Of a DNA stretch of 64,000 nt, positions 35,743-43,297 are shown in pieces (the stretch's first letter is position 1; each line of letters begins with the position of its first letter). Both the position numbers and the translations under genes were made by a program. The notes under the pieces are model-generated. The model did no database searches, was not told the origin of the DNA, and was given only the letters and a program-made list of their open reading frames with translations. Source of the DNA: Hydrogenobacter thermophilus TK-6 (GTDB lineage: Bacteria; Aquificota; Aquificia; Aquificales; Aquificaceae); contig NC_013799.1 of NCBI RefSeq assembly GCF_000010785.1, positions 310,001 through 374,000 on the forward strand, read 5' to 3'.

Positions 35743-36951
35743 ATGAGGGAAGCTCTTAAAGTTCTTTTTCTGATCGTATCCTATAACTTCCTCCTTGAGT
35801 ATGTATCCAGCAAGCTTCCTCTACCCGTAAGACTCTTTCCGGAGGACATTCACAGCTTTGTTATGCTCTTATCTTTTGATTCGGCTCTTTACCTTGCATG
35901 GCTCTTTGGCTACAGGAGCACTACTCTTCTTTGGCTTGCATACCTCTTCTTCTTTCAGATACTTGGCATCTCCTTCATAGACGGCACCTACACACCTATA
36001 GCCGAGTATACACCCTCCTTCTTGATTACGCTCCTGTTTCTCAGGTTTTCTGAATCACCCACAGAAAGGAGAACCAGAGAGATCAAAGAAGAGATAAAAA
36101 AGCTTGAAAGGGAGCTTGAAATAAACAGAGGCGAGCTTGAAACTCTCAGACAGCAGGTAAAACTCTCAGAAGACCTTATCCTGCATCTTAACAAGGAAAA
36201 GGCAATGATAGAAGAAAAACTTAATGAACTCAGAGATTCCCAAATGGCAGAAGGGCAAGCTCTTCTAAAAGAAAGGGACCAACTGGCAGAAAAAATTAGA
36301 CAAGCGGAGATAAGCCTCAGCGAGTATAAAAACAAGCTTGAAAGGATTACAGAAGCTAATAGAAAACTCTTTGAACTTCTTGAGATTTTGCAAAGACGGG
36401 AGGAGGGAAGTCAAAAAGGAGAGATAGCACAGCTAAGAAAGGAGAGAAAAAAACTGGTGAAGGAAGTCTTGGAGCTTCGATCTCTTTGGGAAAGCTCAGA
36501 GAGAGAGAAGGCTCAGCTAAAACTTGAAGTGTTAGAGCTAAAATCAAGCCTTGAAAAGCTACAGAGAGAAAGGGACCTTTTGGAGCTTGAACTTCAGGAG
36601 CTTAAAAGCAAGATGCTTAGCAAAGAGGAGGTTTATAGGGAAGTGCTTGGTTTTGTTCTTGATAACATAGAGATGGAAGAAAGAGCTTTGAGAGAGTTTA
36701 TAAGCTTGCCAGTGGACAAAAAGAGGGAGTTTATGAAGGAGCTTTTACTGCTCAATATGAAGGGCAGGGACGAATCCTTAGAAGCCATGAAGGGCTTAAA
36801 AAATGTCTTTAAGCTAAAACCAAGGGGAGGCAGAATATACTTTACCTTCGGTCAGAAGTTAAGGTGGAAGGTGTTGGGACTTATCGCCTCTGAAGATGAC
36901 AAGGATAAGGACAGGTACGCAAAGGAAATTCTGGTAAAATATATGCAATAG
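35743..36951 (+). CDS. Membrane-anchored coiled-coil protein with a C-terminal domain of possible RelE-like fold
   Basis: A 402-residue protein. Residues 1-105 contain about three or four membrane helices. Residues ~110-300 are a continuous Glu/Lys/Leu-rich coiled coil. The last ~90 residues form a compact basic domain ending in KLKPRGGRIYFTFGQKLRWK and an acidic stretch; the strand pattern recalls RelE/ParE toxins, but this is weak. No named family was recognised. It lies 15 bases before the eRF1-like gene. A TATAAT ends 2 bases before the ATG, so the true start may be downstream. Confidence 0.65.
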   Translation: MREALKVLFLIVSYNFLLEYVSSKLPLPVRLFPEDIHSFVMLLSFDSALYLAWLFGYRSTTLLWLAYLFFFQILGISFIDGTYTPIAEYTPSFLITLLFLRFSESPTERRTREIKEEIKKLERELEINRGELETLRQQVKLSEDLILHLNKEKAMIEEKLNELRDSQMAEGQALLKERDQLAEKIRQAEISLSEYKNKLERITEANRKLFELLEILQRREEGSQKGEIAQLRKERKKLVKEVLELRSLWESSEREKAQLKLEVLELKSSLEKLQRERDLLELELQELKSKMLSKEEVYREVLGFVLDNIEMEERALREFISLPVDKKREFMKELLLLNMKGRDESLEAMKGLKNVFKLKPRGGRIYFTFGQKLRWKVLGLIASEDDKDKDRYAKEILVKYMQ

Positions 36952-36966
36952 AGGATATTTCGGAGG

Positions 36967-38193
36967 TTGAGTATGAAAAGTTTAAAAGCATCTCTTGATA
37001 CGCTCACATCTTTCAAACCTGACAAGTATATGGTAATAAGTCTTTACCTGAAACTCTCTCCAGAAGAAAGAGCCGATCGCAAGTATCTTTTAACCTTCAA
37101 GAGCATGGTAAAAAAGCAAAAAGAGTATCTTACAAAGAGGGATTTAGATGCACAGGTGCTTCAATCTCTGATGGAAGATTTTTCAAGAATAGAGGCATAC
37201 CTCTCGGAAATTGATAACCTAAAGGGATGCAGAGGTATAGCAGTTTTCTCTTCCAGCAGAAGAGGACTTTTTGAAGTGATAAAACTTCCCTATGTTTATA
37301 GAGACAGACTCATGATAGCTCCCAACCCCCAGATAAGAGAGATAGCAGCCATTGATGAAGAGCTCGGAAAGATAGGCATTTTGCTCATAGACAGGAAGCA
37401 TGTAAAGTTCTATCTTATGGACCTGGAAGGCGCTTACGAAGTGATGGACTTCCTTGAGCCTCTTGTGACGAGATCCCATAAGTTTCACAGTGGTGGTGGA
37501 CTCCTCAAAGGCGCGCAGGGTGCTATGAAATACGCCATGCCTTCAAGGACCTCTGCCCCCAATATGGTGCAGCACTCTTACGGTGAATACAGATTTCATA
37601 TGAGGATAAGGGAGGAAAAACATAGACTTTTTAAGTTAGCCAACGATGCTCTGATGGAAGCATGGAAAGAGCACAAGTTTGACAAGCTTGTGATAGGTAG
37701 CGATAGAGAGGATGTAAAAGAGATAGAAAACCATCTGCATCCTTACCTTCATAAAATTTTTATGGGTTATGTGCAAGTAAACCCCACAGAGGTCACAGAT
37801 ACAAAACTTAAATCTACGGTAATTGACTTTCTCTTGCAGAAGGATAGAGAGCAAGAGAAGGAGCTTATAAAACAGCTGGAGGAGCTTCAGGGTAGAGGAC
37901 TTGCTACAAACGGCACTAGCCATGTTATAGAGCAGCTTGCTGTGGGAAATGTGAGGATGCTTTTAGTGCCAGATGGCTTTGAAAAACCTGGCTATCTGTG
38001 TTCCCAATCTCATTTGCCCTCTCTAAAGCCAGAATGCCCTATAGAAGGTGAGCTAGTTTACGAGGTTCCAGATATAGTGGATGAAGTTATAGAGCTTGCT
38101 CTGGAAGAGAGAGCCCTTGTAAAGGTGATAGTAGACCCTCAGCTGCAGAAAAAGATAGACGGACTGGCAGCCTTTTTAAGATTCCCTCTATGA
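36967..38193 (+). CDS. Bacterial archaeo-eukaryotic release-factor-like protein (baeRF family)
   Basis: A 408-residue protein with the three-part plan of eRF1-like proteins. In the central domain a glycine loop after SHKFHS (GGG at 176-178, GAQ at 182-184) stands where eRF1 has GGQ. Basic and helical sequence follows (REEKHRLFKLANDALMEAW), as in the eRF1 M domain. The C-terminal part has an L7Ae/pelota-like pattern (NGTSHVIEQLAVGNVRMLLV). Such bacterial proteins are predicted to act on ribosomes, but are little studied. The 3' end overlaps a NYN nuclease gene by 4 bases. Confidence 0.8.
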   Translation: MSMKSLKASLDTLTSFKPDKYMVISLYLKLSPEERADRKYLLTFKSMVKKQKEYLTKRDLDAQVLQSLMEDFSRIEAYLSEIDNLKGCRGIAVFSSSRRGLFEVIKLPYVYRDRLMIAPNPQIREIAAIDEELGKIGILLIDRKHVKFYLMDLEGAYEVMDFLEPLVTRSHKFHSGGGLLKGAQGAMKYAMPSRTSAPNMVQHSYGEYRFHMRIREEKHRLFKLANDALMEAWKEHKFDKLVIGSDREDVKEIENHLHPYLHKIFMGYVQVNPTEVTDTKLKSTVIDFLLQKDREQEKELIKQLEELQGRGLATNGTSHVIEQLAVGNVRMLLVPDGFEKPGYLCSQSHLPSLKPECPIEGELVYEVPDIVDEVIELALEERALVKVIVDPQLQKKIDGLAAFLRFPL

Positions 38194-38789
38194 TTGATGA
38201 AAGGGTGATCATATTTATAGATGGCTCTAACCTGTTTCATGCCATAAGGTATCTCAACATCCGCATAGATTATCAAAAGCTCGTGGACTTCCTGACAGAA
38301 GGCAGAAGGCTGATAAGAGCCTACTTTTACGGTGCTATGCCCCACGAAAAAGATGTTAAGAAGAACACGCCAGAGTGGGAGAGCCTTCTAAGACAGAAAA
38401 GGTTTTTGGAGGAGCTTTCACTTATGGGTATAAAGGTAAAGACGGCTCATCTTAAGAAGCTCCCATCAGGTGAGTATGTAGAAAAGGAGGTGGATATCAT
38501 GCTTGCCACTGATATGCTCAGTATGGCTTATATGAATACTTACGATACTGCGGTGCTCATAAGCGGAGACAGTGATTATTCATACACGGTTGAGGAGGTC
38601 CAGAGGATAGGCAAAAAGGTGGAGAACGCATCCTTTAAAAGAACAAGCTCTTATCAGCTCAGAAAGGCATGCGATAGGTTTATACTTCTTGATGATTACT
38701 TGGACAGATTTTTGGTGGAGGAAAAGCCTGCAATCACTCAGGAGACAAGCTTCTGGGAGAGGATCGTTAGGATTTGGAAAAGGTCATGA
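38190..38789 (+). CDS. NYN-domain (LabA/PIN-like) ribonuclease
   Basis: A 199-residue protein. The NYN/PIN acidic residues are visible: Asp11 (IFIDGSNLF), Asp102 and Asp108 (KEVDIMLATDML), Asp127 and Asp129 (ISGDSDY). The domain fills residues 5-165, and a short helical tail follows. NYN proteins are metal-dependent ribonucleases. Its ATG lies in the stop of the eRF1-like gene (ATGA), and its own stop overlaps ribF the same way, so the genes are translated in series. Confidence 0.88.
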   Translation: MIDERVIIFIDGSNLFHAIRYLNIRIDYQKLVDFLTEGRRLIRAYFYGAMPHEKDVKKNTPEWESLLRQKRFLEELSLMGIKVKTAHLKKLPSGEYVEKEVDIMLATDMLSMAYMNTYDTAVLISGDSDYSYTVEEVQRIGKKVENASFKRTSSYQLRKACDRFILLDDYLDRFLVEEKPAITQETSFWERIVRIWKRS

Positions 38790-39727
38790 GAGCTCTCTCT
38801 TTAAAATGGGATAGCCAATGTGTAAAAAGTTTGGAGTGCGTAGAAAACATTCAAGAAAGCACAGCGGTCACTGTGGGCAACTTTGATGGCATTCACCTGG
38901 GTCACAGATTTCTCATAGAAAAACTAAAAGAGGAAGCTAAGAAGAGAAATCTAAAAACTTTGGTCCTTTCCTTTCATCCCCATCCTTTAAAAGTTTTATC
39001 CCCCAAGCAATCACCCTGCGAGCTTACAAACCTTGAAGAGAAGCTAAACTTGCTTGAAGCCTTGAGTATAGACTACGCTGTGTTCATAAGGTTTGACGAG
39101 AAGTTTTCACTCATGAAGGCAGATGACTTTATAAGGGAAATACTTTACAAAAGACTAAGTGCCAAGTTTCTTCTGGTAGGTTACGACTGGCGCTTTGGCT
39201 ACAGAAGGGAAGGAGAAATAGAGCTGGCAAAGGAGTTGGGAGAGAAACTGGGTTTTGAAGTAATGTCCGTAGAACCTTTTAAAATAAACGGACATATAGT
39301 AAGCAGCACCCTTATAAGGAGGCTTCTCCATTCGGGAAGGCTTGAAGAAGCTCAAGTTTATTTGGGAAGGCATTACTGGGTCAAAAGGAAGGTGGTAAAG
39401 GGTGATGGGAGAGGAAGCTCCATAGGTGTTCCTACAGCCAATCTGGAGGGAACGGAAAACCTCTGTTTAAAGGAAGGAGTTTATGCGGTTTTGGTGGAAG
39501 AGAGCCTCCTGGGAGTTGCCAACTACGGATACAGACCTACCTTTGGCGGAAGGAGGAAGGTACTGGAAGTTCATATTTTGGATTTTAACGAAAATCTCAG
39601 AAGTAAGAAGATAAAGGTGGAGTTTGTGAAGTTTTTAAGAGAGGAGAAAAAGTTTAACTCCCTTGAAGAGCTAAAAAAACAGATAAAACAGGATATAGAA
39701 CTAACCAGAAGTCTCCTGCTGGGTTAA
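38786..39727 (+). CDS. ribF: Bifunctional riboflavin kinase / FAD synthetase
   Basis: The ATG at 38786 overlaps the NYN stop (ATGA) and gives 313 residues. The N-terminal nucleotidyltransferase has TVGNFDGIHLGHRFLI and a later ISST-like HIVSSTLIRRLL. The C-terminal flavokinase has GDGRGSSIGVPTANLEG and GVANYGYRPTF. It makes FMN and FAD. The 3' end overlaps the convergent unknown gene by 27 bases. Confidence 0.95.
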   Translation: MRALSLKWDSQCVKSLECVENIQESTAVTVGNFDGIHLGHRFLIEKLKEEAKKRNLKTLVLSFHPHPLKVLSPKQSPCELTNLEEKLNLLEALSIDYAVFIRFDEKFSLMKADDFIREILYKRLSAKFLLVGYDWRFGYRREGEIELAKELGEKLGFEVMSVEPFKINGHIVSSTLIRRLLHSGRLEEAQVYLGRHYWVKRKVVKGDGRGSSIGVPTANLEGTENLCLKEGVYAVLVEESLLGVANYGYRPTFGGRRKVLEVHILDFNENLRSKKIKVEFVKFLREEKKFNSLEELKKQIKQDIELTRSLLLG

Positions 39728-40006
39728 AAGGTAAGATGCATACCTTATCTCGCCATTTTTTAAAAGTGCAAAACTCTTCTCCATTCTGTCTTTGAGACCC
39801 TTCTTGTTTTCCAAAAAGTCTTGGAGAGTTTTGGGCTCTGAGTGAGCTTTTAGCATGTATGCTCTTTTTTCTCCGTTGTCAAAGTGTATGACCACTGGAA
39901 GGCAGTAAAAACGAGAGCTTGGACCCTCTTTACACCTGTGTATTTCCCCTACAACTTCTATACTTACACTTCTTGCTACAATGTCTTCTTCCTTCAGCAT
40001 ATCCAT
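39701..40006 (-). CDS. Unknown 101-residue protein
   Basis: A soluble protein with no membrane segment. The middle is beta-rich (SRFYCLPVVIHFDNGEKRAY), and the C-terminal half is charged and helical. No family was recognised. TATAAT lies 4 bases before this ATG, or 10 bases before a second in-frame ATG at 40000, and overlaps the stop of the enhancer-binding protein gene. It may share the operon or have its own promoter. Confidence 0.55.
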   Translation of the reverse strand: MDMLKEEDIVARSVSIEVVGEIHRCKEGPSSRFYCLPVVIHFDNGEKRAYMLKAHSEPKTLQDFLENKKGLKDRMEKSFALLKNGEIRYASYLLTQQETSG

Positions 40007-40010
40007 ATAA

Positions 40011-40016
40011 ATTATA
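40011..40016 (-). promoter_or_regulatory. TATAAT box before the 101-residue gene
   Basis: TATAAT on the minus strand overlaps the stop codon of the upstream regulator gene and ends 4 bases before the ATG. No ribosome-binding site is present. Confidence 0.4.
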
Positions 40017-41568
40017 ACCCCAGTTCCTTCATCTTTCTCCAGAGGGTGGTTCTGTGCATGCCAAGGACTTTTGCCGCCAAGCTTTTGTTCCAGCCTGTCT
40101 GCTCCAGCACTTGCCTTATCTTTTCTCTGTCTTCCTCCTTTTGAGGAACTTGTTCTTGAAACTCCAGCTGAAGGTCTTCTACATTTATAACGCTCCCTTT
40201 GCAGGTGATGATGGCCCTCTCTATTACATTCTCAAGTTCTCTAACATTCCCCGGAAAGTGATAAGAGAGGAGCAATTTCATAGCTTCTGATGAAACTCCT
40301 TTTATCTTCCTTGAGTAAGCCTTTGAGTACTTTTCTAAAAAGTGGTTTATCAAAAGAGGTATATCCTCTTTTCTCTCCCTCAGAGGTGGAACTTGGAGCT
40401 TGACTACGCCAAGTCTGTAATAAAGGTCCTCTCTGAAAAGTCCCTTCTTTATAAGCTCTCTCAAGTTTTTGTTGGTGGAGGATATTATTCTAACATTGGC
40501 TCTTCTAACCTTGGTGTCTCCAAGTCTTTCAAACTCTTTTTCTTGCACAAGATGAAGTATCTTTGCCTGAAGATGAAGGGGCATGTCCCCTATTTCGTCC
40601 AGAAAGAGTGTTCCACCCTCCGCAAGCTCCACCTTTCCCGGCTTGTCCCTTACCGCTCCCGTAAAGGCACCTCTCATATATCCAAAAAGCTCAGCTTCCA
40701 GAAGATGGTCTGGAATGGCAGCACAGTTGATTTTGACAAAGGGACCGGCTCTTCTGGGAGAGAGGTTGTGAATGTATTTGGCAAGAAGGCTTTTGCCCGT
40801 GCCTGTCTCGCCCTCTATAAGCACATTAACATCGTGTTCCGCGCAAGCTCTGGCAAGGTCTATAACCTTCTGAAAAGCCGAACTTTTTGTGATGATCATT
40901 TCCTCACCAAAGCCGCATACAGCTACTTCGTTGACCACATACAAAGACACTATATAACCAAAACCCGACTGCATAGGGGACAAAAGCACAGATGCCTTCT
41001 GCTTTCCACACGGTGTGTTTATGTAAACATCCGCCCTCTCACCCTCCGGAGGCAACTCTTCTAAGTCTAAATTTACCAACTCCTTTATGTATTTGCCAGT
41101 TAAGTTTTCTTCCTCCTCTCTGCAAAGCATCCTTTTGGCTATCTGATTGTGTTCCACCACATAACCTTGGGTATCCAGCACCAGTATGGCTTCCACTATG
41201 GAGTTAAAAATAGCCTCTTTGTAAGCTTTCTGCCTTTCTGCCTCCAATATGCAGGACACCACATTGCTGACATCCCTAAAAACTTCAATCACACCTACAA
41301 AATCACCTTTTTCAAAGAGGGGTGTCATGCTCCAGCACACATGTTTTCCGTTCCTTATCCGAGCATCGTAAACCTGAAGCCCCTCCCTCTCCTCCTCCAC
41401 ATAACTCATAGGACAGTGAGAGCATATGCTAAACAATCCTTTACAGCTCTCACCTTCCTTGGCATCTCCTATAAGCCCTTTAGCTGAACTGTTGGCATAA
41501 ATGACCCTGCGATCCTTGTCTATTACAAGGACTGCGTCAAAGAGATGTTCAAGGATATTAAAGTCCAT
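40012..41568 (-). CDS. Sigma-54-dependent enhancer-binding protein (PAS-PAS-AAA+-Fis)
   Basis: A 518-residue protein. The first PAS domain (~1-105) holds three clustered cysteines (Cys42, Cys49, Cys52), suggesting a redox or metal sensor. A second PAS spans ~112-215. The AAA+ domain has Walker A GETGTGKS (253-260), the sigma-54 contact loop GAFTGA (300-305) and Walker B LFLDEIGD (~321-328). A Fis-type HTH occupies the last ~40 residues. It lies right behind an operon with a sigma-54 promoter and is its likely activator. There is no ribosome-binding site, but a TATAAT lies 7 bases before the ATG. Confidence 0.93.
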   Translation of the reverse strand: MDFNILEHLFDAVLVIDKDRRVIYANSSAKGLIGDAKEGESCKGLFSICSHCPMSYVEEEREGLQVYDARIRNGKHVCWSMTPLFEKGDFVGVIEVFRDVSNVVSCILEAERQKAYKEAIFNSIVEAILVLDTQGYVVEHNQIAKRMLCREEEENLTGKYIKELVNLDLEELPPEGERADVYINTPCGKQKASVLLSPMQSGFGYIVSLYVVNEVAVCGFGEEMIITKSSAFQKVIDLARACAEHDVNVLIEGETGTGKSLLAKYIHNLSPRRAGPFVKINCAAIPDHLLEAELFGYMRGAFTGAVRDKPGKVELAEGGTLFLDEIGDMPLHLQAKILHLVQEKEFERLGDTKVRRANVRIISSTNKNLRELIKKGLFREDLYYRLGVVKLQVPPLRERKEDIPLLINHFLEKYSKAYSRKIKGVSSEAMKLLLSYHFPGNVRELENVIERAIITCKGSVINVEDLQLEFQEQVPQKEEDREKIRQVLEQTGWNKSLAAKVLGMHRTTLWRKMKELGL

Positions 41569-41575
41569 GCATAAA

Positions 41576-41581
41576 ATTATA
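41576..41581 (-). promoter_or_regulatory. TATAAT box of the enhancer-binding protein gene
   Basis: TATAAT on the minus strand overlaps the stop codon of the SCP2 gene and ends 7 bases before the regulator ATG. It would let the activator be made without sigma-54. A TAGGAT stands at about the -35 distance, a weak match. Confidence 0.45.
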
Positions 41582-41963
41582 AGTTCCAGTTGGTTGGTAT
41601 CCTACCCATCATCCTCAGGCTTTCCTCAAAGGCTCCCATGTACTTCATAGCGGTTATCATAGACCCCTTGAACTTTAGCCTTTTTGTGAGCATGGCAGCT
41701 TTTGGACCCATATCGCCACTCGCCATCTTTTTCCAGTTTTCCAAGCTTGCCCACAGCTCAAAATCATAACTGTGAGAGTTTGCCAATCCGACGGACTTTG
41801 CCACTCCGTTCTCCACCACAAGTTCCACAGCTCTATCTTCGCTTCCTTCTATGTAGTACTTAATCCTGGCGGAGAAGTCTTTAAGGTCAGACCTTAGCTT
41901 TTCGTTTCTGTTCCACTCATCAGCATAAGCCTTTATCCACTCCTCCGATAGAAATGCATACAT
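41577..41963 (-). CDS. SCP2 sterol-carrier-like domain protein
   Basis: A 128-residue protein that is essentially one SCP2 fold (WIKAYADEWNRNEKLRSDLK; later RAVELVVENGVAKSV; FELWASLENWKKMASGDMGP; and the closing LKFKGSMITAMKYMGAFEE). The fold binds hydrophobic or fatty ligands in a tunnel. GGGAGG precedes the ATG. It follows two DUF2173 genes across a terminator-like hairpin and precedes the sigma-54 activator. Confidence 0.85.
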   Translation of the reverse strand: MYAFLSEEWIKAYADEWNRNEKLRSDLKDFSARIKYYIEGSEDRAVELVVENGVAKSVGLANSHSYDFELWASLENWKKMASGDMGPKAAMLTKRLKFKGSMITAMKYMGAFEESLRMMGRIPTNWNL

Positions 41964-41980
41964 AATGAGCCTCCCTGAGA

Positions 41981-42011
41981 AAAATAAAAAGGTGGAGGGA
42001 TTGAACCCTCC
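41981..42011 (-). terminator. Intrinsic terminator or attenuator between DUF2173-2 and the SCP2 gene
   Basis: On the minus strand GGAGGG and CCCTCC (42011-42006 and 41999-41994) form a 6-pair stem with a 6-base loop directly after the DUF2173 stop codon. ACC and a T-rich run (TTTTTATTTT) follow. It should lower expression of the SCP2 gene relative to the DUF2173 genes. Confidence 0.65.
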
Positions 42012-42347
42012 TTATTTGCCTGCTACTTCTCTAAGAGCTTTAAAAACTTCGTTAAAAGATACCTCGTCGTTCTTGACAAACACGCCCACATTACCCACTA
42101 CGCAAACCGAGTACTTGGGACCGCTAAGAGCCCAGCCTATGAGGGGGACCCATTCCTGACCTGAGAAGGCGGTATAACCTTCCGCCTGCATCTCAGCCAT
42201 CAGAGTATTGGCTGCGCACATCTTTGCCGCCATTGCCGCATGCTCTTCTGAGATGTTGCCCTTGTAAGCAATTAGTTTGCCATCGGGGGAAAACTCGCCC
42301 GCCGCCCAAACTCCCTTGACTTGCATAAGCCTGTCCAGGTTTGCCAT
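42012..42347 (-). CDS. DUF2173-family protein, paralogue 2
   Basis: The ATG at 42347 gives 111 residues; the GTG three codons earlier lies within the ribosome-binding site GGAGGTGAG. The pattern is the same as the next gene: GVWAAGEFSPDGKLIAYKG, MAAKMCAANTLMAEMQAEG, and YSVCVVGNVGVFVKNDE. The alternating beta/alpha order is like a roadblock/LC7 fold. Two conserved cysteines (in KMCAAN and VCVVGN) recur in both paralogues. No function is known. Dimer formation with its paralogue is possible. Confidence 0.85.
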   Translation of the reverse strand: MANLDRLMQVKGVWAAGEFSPDGKLIAYKGNISEEHAAMAAKMCAANTLMAEMQAEGYTAFSGQEWVPLIGWALSGPKYSVCVVGNVGVFVKNDEVSFNEVFKALREVAGK

Positions 42348-42362
42348 GATACTCACCTCCTT

Positions 42363-42704
42363 TTAGATATACTTGGAAAGTGTTTCAAATACTTTGTCAA
42401 AGTCTGCCTGGTCCAGCTTTACAAATACGCCCACATTACCCATTATGCACGCAGCGTACTTGCCACCCGCAACAGCAAAGCCCAAAACTGGATAAAAGCC
42501 TCCCTCACCTGTGTAAGCGCTCCAACCCTTTGCCTGCATGTTGCCCATAAGCTTGTTAGCTGCACACATCATGGCTGCAATCTCGGCAGACTTCTCGTCA
42601 ATATCGCCGTAATAGGCAATGAGCCTGCCGTCATCTGCAAACTCTCCTGCCGCAACCGCACCCGGCAGAGACATAAGCTCTTTGAGCTTGCTAATGGTAG
42701 CCAT
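42363..42704 (-). CDS. DUF2173-family protein, paralogue 1
   Basis: A 113-residue protein beginning MATISKLKELMSLPGAVAAG. It continues with GEFADDGRLIAYYGDI, IAAMMCAANKLMGNMQAKG, GGFYPVLGFAVAGG and the closing AACIMGNVGVFVKLDQAD. It is clearly paralogous to the next gene. AAGGAGGTG lies 6 bases before the ATG. It is the first gene after the sigma-54 promoter. DUF2173 proteins occur in sulfur- and hydrogen-oxidising bacteria; their role is unknown. Confidence 0.87.
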   Translation of the reverse strand: MATISKLKELMSLPGAVAAGEFADDGRLIAYYGDIDEKSAEIAAMMCAANKLMGNMQAKGWSAYTGEGGFYPVLGFAVAGGKYAACIMGNVGVFVKLDQADFDKVFETLSKYI

Positions 42705-42740
42705 CGCTTCACCTCCTTAAGGTTTTCACTCTAACCTATA

Positions 42741-42755
42741 GCAATCTCCGTGCCA
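42741..42755 (-). promoter_or_regulatory. Sigma-54 (-24/-12) promoter of the DUF2173-SCP2 operon
   Basis: Reading the minus strand, TGGCACG, four bases, TTGC: an exact match to the -24/-12 consensus core. The expected start lies ~12 bases downstream, about 25 bases before the first ATG. The adjacent enhancer-binding protein gene fits the requirement for a sigma-54 activator. Confidence 0.85.
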
Positions 42756-42825
42756 GAAAAGTAGATAAAGGAAAAACTACTCTCCCAACACTTTGTTTTT
42801 TGGTGTTTCACAAGAGCCCTCCATG

Positions 42826-42846
42826 TGTTGCAACAGTGATGCAACA
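42826..42846. promoter_or_regulatory. Candidate enhancer (upstream activator site)
   Basis: TGTTGCAACA (42826-42835) is a perfect 10-base palindrome, and a second half-site GCAACA (42841-42846) gives TGTTGC-N9-GCAACA. It lies ~71-91 bases upstream of the sigma-54 -24 box, the usual distance for an enhancer-binding protein. Binding by the adjacent regulator is inferred. Confidence 0.5.
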
Positions 42847-42849
42847 TGA

Positions 42850-42877
42850 TTGTAGCTGCGCGGGTTTGTGCTATACT
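42850..42877 (+). promoter_or_regulatory. Possible sigma-70 promoter facing the mobile remnants
   Basis: TTGTAG (42850-42855), 16 bases, TATACT (42872-42877). It reads rightward into repeat B and the deleted TnpB element, towards the hemerythrin gene. The -10 box touches the start of repeat B. Confidence 0.4.
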
Positions 42878-42943
42878 TTTGAGAGCTGTGCTGTTTTTGC
42901 TAACGCTGGGAGTCTGCTATTTGGGAATTTTTTAAACAGTCTC
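42876..42943 (+). repeat. 68-base mobile-element end, repeat B copy 2
   Basis: About 87% identical by eye to the minus strand of 28303-28370. It ends TTTTTTAAACAGTCTC. It translates in one frame to a hydrophobic tail ending YLGIF and a TAA. It abuts the deleted TnpB element, leaving 10 bases between. Confidence 0.75.
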
Positions 42944-42953
42944 CAAAGAACTC

Positions 42954-43232
42954 AGTATGTTTAAAAATTTCCAAAATCTTGTCAGTCAAGACCTTGGACG
43001 CCCACCCATACTGATAGCGAGCTAACCCTGTTTTTTCCTTCCAGAGGCTCTGACACTCTCTCTGACTCACAGGCTTCCCTTTCTTCTCTCCTACCAAAGC
43101 TCTTTCAGTTTCTCTCTTTGTCTTCCGTTGCGGAGTATTGTAAAGCTAAACTTACTGTGCGTCAAGCTCTTGGAGGCGTGTTAGCTTTCAAGCTGTTGAT
43201 ATACAAGAATTTAAGGATTTTTAAACAGGCTC
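42954..43232 (-). mobile_element. Internally deleted TnpB element (MITE-like, 279 bases)
   Basis: The left part matches the 3' end of the 11121-12733 element, including the shared block GACGCCC-x-CCCA and AGCGAGCTAACC. The right 101 bases match its tnpB start end at 99 of 101 positions. Nearly all of tnpB is gone. A subterminal hairpin is kept at 42971-42996 (9 of 11 pairs). An open frame of 65 codons at 42900-43097 is a by-product. It could be moved in trans by a related transposase. Confidence 0.75.
43132..43232 (+). repeat. 101-base end of the TnpB element, copy 2
   Basis: It differs from 12633-12733 at two positions (by eye). It ends AAACAGGCTC, 8 bases before a TTGACA box. Confidence 0.9.
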
Positions 43233-43240
43233 GAAACCAC

Positions 43241-43269
43241 TTGACATGAAGCAGTAAAGTAAGTATATA
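43241..43269 (+). promoter_or_regulatory. Sigma-70-type promoter of the hemerythrin gene
   Basis: TTGACA (43241-43246), a 17-base spacer and TATATA (43264-43269). The start is expected near 43276. AAGGAGGA follows, 5-6 bases before the ATG at 43298. Confidence 0.85.
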
Positions 43270-43297
43270 TATACTTATCCTTAAAAGGAGGAGTTTA

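Noticed and set aside
40342-41064. Long plus-strand open frame opposite the enhancer-binding protein gene
   Set aside because: The minus-strand frame has clear PAS, AAA+ and Fis motifs; the plus-strand translation is a codon-bias shadow with no domain.
42900-43097. 65-codon minus-strand frame as a gene
   Set aside because: It lies across the end of the deleted TnpB element and repeat B; it is remnant sequence with no ribosome-binding site.
42954-43232. CRISPR-like repeat array
   Set aside because: The GTTTAAAAAT-type motifs are element ends; there is no regular repeat-spacer series anywhere in the window.
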